NCBI GenBank assembly: GCA_003353825.1
Contig: PIVW01000317.1
Span: forward strand, 1 to 6,821
Length of the DNA stretch: 6,821 nucleotides
Reading direction: 5' to 3'
From: Chloroflexota bacterium
GTDB taxonomy: Bacteria > Chloroflexota > Anaerolineae > J102
Shown: one piece after another, positions 4,031-6,821 of the stretch
Numbering within the stretch: the stretch's first letter is position 1
Layout of the letters: the number at the start of each line of letters is the position of its first letter
The notes under the pieces: model-generated
Told to the model about the DNA's origin: nothing
Seen by the model: the letters and a program-made list of their open reading frames with translations, nothing else
Databases searched by the model: none
Made by a program: the position numbers and the translations under genes

Positions 4031-5530
4031 ATGCGTAGCATTGCCGTATGGCTGCTGATATCACTGCTGCTTTTCACCCTGGCTGCTGTCAGTTTAGCGG
4101 CCCCCAACAGGGCGGAAGAATCCGCCTCCATAATCAATGAAGAACGAGTAATCTCTGCCACCTGGCAGTTCGATCCACCTGTGGTAGATGGTGATCTCAA
4201 TGATTGGAAACCCTATGAGCGCCATCTGTTAGACAAAGACACGGCCGACTATCCCTGGCCTTCACTTCGCCCTGAACCCGAAGATCTAAGCGCCTGGTCG
4301 AGTATCGTTTGGGATAGTGATTATCTGTATATCGCTCTCTATGTGATCGACGACGAGGTCGTACGTGATTCGCGAAATTGGTATACCGATGATATGGCTG
4401 GCTTCACCTTTGATGTCGATCTCGACGAATCGCTGGGTTTATCTGACCTTGTATACACTTTTAGTCCCGATGGCCTGGCAACCTTGAATGGCGGATGGCG
4501 TCTGGGCACGCAAGTAATCAGCCGTGTTCATGAGGATGGTTGGCTGGTCGAAGCTGCCATTCCCCTGAGGGAATTTGGGGACGATCTCCTCTCTAATGCC
4601 GAAATCGGTTTCACATGGGGAGTTCAGGACTACGACACCGGCATCGTCAGCAACTATCTGGCCTGGGCCGGCCCTGATTTCCTGTCACCTGGCCCAGAAC
4701 AAGGCTTGCTGCATTTTGTCAATGGCCCCACCCGCGAGTGGTTGGTTGTACGACCTGGTATCGATGGTTATGATGGCATCGAAGACGCAACCCTAAACAG
4801 TTGGATTCCCGACGCCAATAACGGTAACGATGCCGAGATCATGATCCGTAGCACGAATCGATGGCATGTGGCTTTGAAATTCGAGCCACCCGCACTGCCC
4901 TTTGCTGCTAAAGCACTGAAGGCATATCTCCATATGAACGTCGTCGATAGTAGTTCTCCAAGTTGGATCAATGTCCGGGCATATCGATTGCTACGCCCCT
5001 GGAGCGAGGACACTGTCACCTGGGACAACTCGGACATCGCCACATTATGGGCCAAGCAAGGTGCTGATGAAATCGACGTGGATCGAAGTGATGATATGGT
5101 GGATGAAGTGACTATCAACGAGAGCGGCGCCGAGTATATGTGGGACCTCAGTTCCGAGATATCCGATCTGTATGAAAATCCTGATAATAACCATGGATTC
5201 GTATTTCGAGCGGAAGAGGCCGGTGCGAACATGGAGTACACGTTGCAAGCAAGTGAGTGTGGCGCAACTTGTGCCCCATGGTTAGAAGTGTTGATGGAAC
5301 TGCCACCACCTATCCTGACACCTTCGCCAACGCCTACCGCTACAAACACACCCACACATACCCCTTCGCCAACGCCCACCGCTACAAACACACCCACACA
5401 TACCCCTTCGCCAACGCCCACAACTACGCCTACACAAACGCCAACAACGACACCGATACAAACGCCTACCCCTACCGTCACATCAACACCAAACTACCCG
5501 GTCTTCCTTCCGGTGATGGTGCAACCGTAG
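4031..5530 (+). CDS. Exported protein: CBM9-like + DNRLRE-type domains + Thr-Pro stalk
   Basis: A 499-residue secreted or surface protein. Residues 1-24 form a signal peptide (hydrophobic VWLLISLLLFTLAAVSLA, then AAP). Residues about 49-230 resemble the CBM9/DOMON-like sugar-binding fold: PPVVDGDLNDW at its start, DSDYLYIALYVIDDEV, a D-x-D-x-D acidic strand at about 128-132, and a GWLVEAAIPL strand. Residues about 245-423 resemble a DNRLRE-type jelly-roll: DATLNSWIPDANNG, NRWHVALKFEPPAL, a VRAYRLLRPWSEDTVTW block, then WDLSSEI and GFVFRAEE. C410 and C414 are the only cysteines and may form a small disulfide loop. Residues 430-487 are a Thr-Pro-Ser stalk built partly on a 14-residue repeat. 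The last residues, NYPVFLPVMVQP, match the short hydrophobic C-terminal tail seen on many Chloroflexota exported proteins after such stalks. GAGGAG (4011-4016) lies 14 bases before the ATG, farther than usual. No catalytic motif is visible; a carbohydrate-binding or cell-surface role is inferred. Confidence 0.85.
   Translation: MRSIAVWLLISLLLFTLAAVSLAAPNRAEESASIINEERVISATWQFDPPVVDGDLNDWKPYERHLLDKDTADYPWPSLRPEPEDLSAWSSIVWDSDYLYIALYVIDDEVVRDSRNWYTDDMAGFTFDVDLDESLGLSDLVYTFSPDGLATLNGGWRLGTQVISRVHEDGWLVEAAIPLREFGDDLLSNAEIGFTWGVQDYDTGIVSNYLAWAGPDFLSPGPEQGLLHFVNGPTREWLVVRPGIDGYDGIEDATLNSWIPDANNGNDAEIMIRSTNRWHVALKFEPPALPFAAKALKAYLHMNVVDSSSPSWINVRAYRLLRPWSEDTVTWDNSDIATLWAKQGADEIDVDRSDDMVDEVTINESGAEYMWDLSSEISDLYENPDNNHGFVFRAEEAGANMEYTLQASECGATCAPWLEVLMELPPPILTPSPTPTATNTPTHTPSPTPTATNTPTHTPSPTPTTTPTQTPTTTPIQTPTPTVTSTPNYPVFLPVMVQP
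5318..5420 (+). repeat. In-frame 42-bp tandem repeat encoding the Thr-Pro stalk
   Basis: Copies lie at 5318-5359 and 5360-5401, differing at 2 of 42 bases, with a partial third from 5402 to about 5420. The unit encodes TPSPTPTATNTPTH. Degenerate Thr-Pro codons continue to about 5490. The near identity of the full units points to recent duplication or slippage, and the unit length (14 codons) keeps the frame, so stalk length can vary between strains. Confidence 0.92.
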
Positions 5531-5563
5531 CAAAATCAGTACCATCGTTTTCATGCAGTCTTT

Positions 5564-5594
5564 AGCCCCGGACGCAGTTGACCCCGGGGTTTTT
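5564..5594 (+). terminator. Rho-independent terminator after the exported-protein gene
   Basis: CCCCGG (5566-5571) pairs with CCGGGG (5584-5589), extended by a G-U and an A-T pair. A run of five T (5590-5594) begins within the extended stem. It lies 34 bases after the stop and separates this gene from lepA. Confidence 0.85.
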
Positions 5595-5646
5595 GTTCGA
5601 GATGGCGACAAATATCGAGACCTTTGAAACACCCACTCGCCAGTGT

Positions 5647-5675
5647 TTGCCCGTGGTACTCTCCCCTCGTATAAT
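5647..5675 (+). promoter_or_regulatory. Promoter of lepA
   Basis: TTGCCC (5647-5652) is followed by a 17-base spacer and a perfect TATAAT (5670-5675). Transcription would start near 5682, leaving a leader of about 45 bases before ATG 5727. Coming directly after the terminator at 5564-5594, this makes lepA independently transcribed. Confidence 0.75.
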
Positions 5676-5726
5676 TGATGTTCGGCGTCCACAGCAATTT
5701 GGTGCTACTTCCTGAGAAGACTTCCT

Positions 5727-6821
5727 ATGCGTACCGAAAACATTCGCAACTTCTGTATTATCGCCCATATCGATCATGGAAAATCTACGCTGGCCGATCG
5801 GCTCTTGCAGATCACGCACACCGTCAGTGAGCGAGAACTGCAGGAACAGATGCTCGATAGCATGGATCTGGAACGCGAGAAAGGCGTCACCATCAAGGCT
5901 TCTGCCGTACGTATGTTCCATGAGAGTGAAAATGGGGAGACGTACGAACTCAATCTCATCGATACGCCTGGACATGTCGACTTCGGTTACGAAGTATCAC
6001 GAGCGCTCAAGGCTTGCGAAGGAGCACTACTCGTTGTCGATGCCTCCCAGGGAGTGGAAGCACAGACATTGGCCAATCTCTACCTGGCAATGGAGCAAGA
6101 CCTCGAGATCATCCCCGTAATCAATAAAATCGATCTCATCTCCGCCCGCCCAGATGAAGTCGCACAGGAATTAGAAGATCTGATAGGGATTGATGCACTC
6201 GATATTCCGCTGGTGTCTGCCAAGGATGGTATCAACGTTGCCGCAGTGCTGGATTCAGTGATCGAGCAAGTGCCGGCACCGAGCGGTGATCCCAACAAAC
6301 CACTTCAAGCGCTCATCTTTGATAGCCATTATGATGCCTACAAAGGCGTCATCGCCTACGTACGGGTTATAAATGGCCGCATGAAAAAGCGCGAAGTGCT
6401 CACCCTCATGTCGACGAATATCGAGACCGATCCCTTGGAAATCGGCGTGTTTTCGCCGGGCATGGTGCCGGTAGAAATACTGGAAGCGGGTGAGGTGGGC
6501 TACGTGGCGACCGGCCTAAAGACAGTACAAGAGTGCCGTGTCGGCGATACATTGACCTCTGTCAGACAGCCTGCCGACAGTGCCTTACCTGGTTTTTCGC
6601 CCCTCAAGCCCATGGTGTTTGCCGGTGTCTATCCTGCAGTGGCAGATGACTACAACTGGCTGCGAGACGCCTTGGAAAAGCTGCAATTGAACGATGCCGC
6701 CCTGATGTATCAACCCGAGACCTCTCAGGCCTTGGGGTTTGGATTCCGCTGTGGCTTCCTGGGCTTGTTCCACATGGAGATCATTCAAGAACGTCTCGAG
6801 CGCGAGTACGATCTCGATCTG
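5727..6821 (+). CDS. lepA: Elongation factor 4 (LepA), N-terminal 365 residues
   Basis: The ribosome-associated translational GTPase EF4/LepA, which acts on elongating or assembling ribosomes. The frame is open to the window edge; 365 codons are present of about 600 usual, so domains I, II and the beginning of III are seen and the LepA-specific C-terminal domain is missing only because the window ends. GTPase motifs are G1 AHIDHGKST (13-21), switch [11 protein letters not shown] (49-58), G3 DTPGH (79-83, with the catalytic His83), G4 NKID (133-136) and G5 SAK (164-166). LepA-diagnostic blocks follow: [34 protein letters not shown] and the near-invariant [20 protein letters not shown]. These separate it from EF-G, TypA/BipA and RF3. 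GAGAAG (5714-5719) is a modest ribosome binding site 7 bases from the ATG. In many bacteria lepA precedes the signal peptidase gene lepB; the downstream neighbour is outside the window. Confidence 0.97.
   Translation, partial: MRTENIRNFCIIAHIDHGKSTLADRLLQITHTVSERELQEQMLDSMDLEREKGVTIKASAVRMFHESENGETYELNLIDTPGHVDFGYEVSRALKACEGALLVVDASQGVEAQTLANLYLAMEQDLEIIPVINKIDLISARPDEVAQELEDLIGIDALDIPLVSAKDGINVAAVLDSVIEQVPAPSGDPNKPLQALIFDSHYDAYKGVIAYVRVINGRMKKREVLTLMSTNIETDPLEIGVFSPGMVPVEILEAGEVGYVATGLKTVQECRVGDTLTSVRQPADSALPGFSPLKPMVFAGVYPAVADDYNWLRDALEKLQLNDAALMYQPETSQALGFGFRCGFLGLFHMEIIQERLEREYDLDL

Noticed and set aside
5318..5420. Direct repeats that might suggest a CRISPR array
   Set aside because: The units are contiguous, without unique spacers, and encode an in-frame Thr-Pro stalk.
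4768..5481. Minus-strand 237-codon frame rich in Val-Gly, resembling a repeat-rich membrane or surface protein
   Set aside because: It is the reverse complement of the Thr-Pro repeat and the domains of the real + strand gene. There is no ribosome binding site, and the Val-Gly pattern follows directly from the ACN/CCN codons opposite.
5562..5975. Minus-strand 137-codon frame across the lepA promoter and 5' end
   Set aside because: It covers a clear terminator, a promoter and the LepA GTPase motifs on the + strand; it is a shadow frame.

Overview
The window looks like chromosomal DNA of a Chloroflexota bacterium, probably from the Anaerolineae or a neighbouring class. This is inferred from a secreted protein with a long Thr-Pro-Ser/Thr-Asn stalk ending in a short hydrophobic FLPVM-type tail, from compact intergenic palindromic repeats, from a bipartite S1-domain protein, and from a remnant of a YD/RHS-repeat protein. 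No rRNA or other taxonomic marker is present to settle it. Every intact gene is on the + strand.

Layout. Bases 1-690 carry no intact gene. They hold a strong 20-bp-arm inverted repeat (248-296), a short motif in three copies, and a frameshifted minus-strand scrap of an RHS/YD-repeat protein (about 535-638). Next come a probable promoter (714-743) and a 267-residue protein with two S1 RNA-binding domains and an acidic/basic tail (817-1620). After it lie a 93-bp intergenic repeat and a hairpin terminator. A lipoprotein of the endonuclease/exonuclease/phosphatase (EEP) superfamily follows (1880-2713) and is closed by a second copy of the same 93-bp repeat. Then come a DinB/YfiT-like four-helix metalloprotein (2874-3389), a small glycine-rich membrane protein (3467-3937), and a large exported protein with a CBM9-like domain, a DNRLRE-type domain and a Thr-Pro stalk (4031-5530). 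A clear Rho-independent terminator (5564-5594) ends that region. A separate promoter with a perfect TATAAT then drives lepA (elongation factor 4), which runs off the right edge after 365 codons.

The genes do not form one recognisable pathway. S1 and LepA are translation-related housekeeping functions, each with its own probable promoter and at either end of the window. Between them lie accessory envelope or secreted functions: an EEP lipoprotein, a membrane protein and a carbohydrate-binding-like exported protein. The most notable structural signal is the pair of 93-bp repeats. They are collinear and gap-free, each starts exactly at a stop codon, and together they bracket the EEP lipoprotein gene. 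I see no convincing new multi-gene system; the findings are mostly about repeats, decayed sequence and protein architecture.
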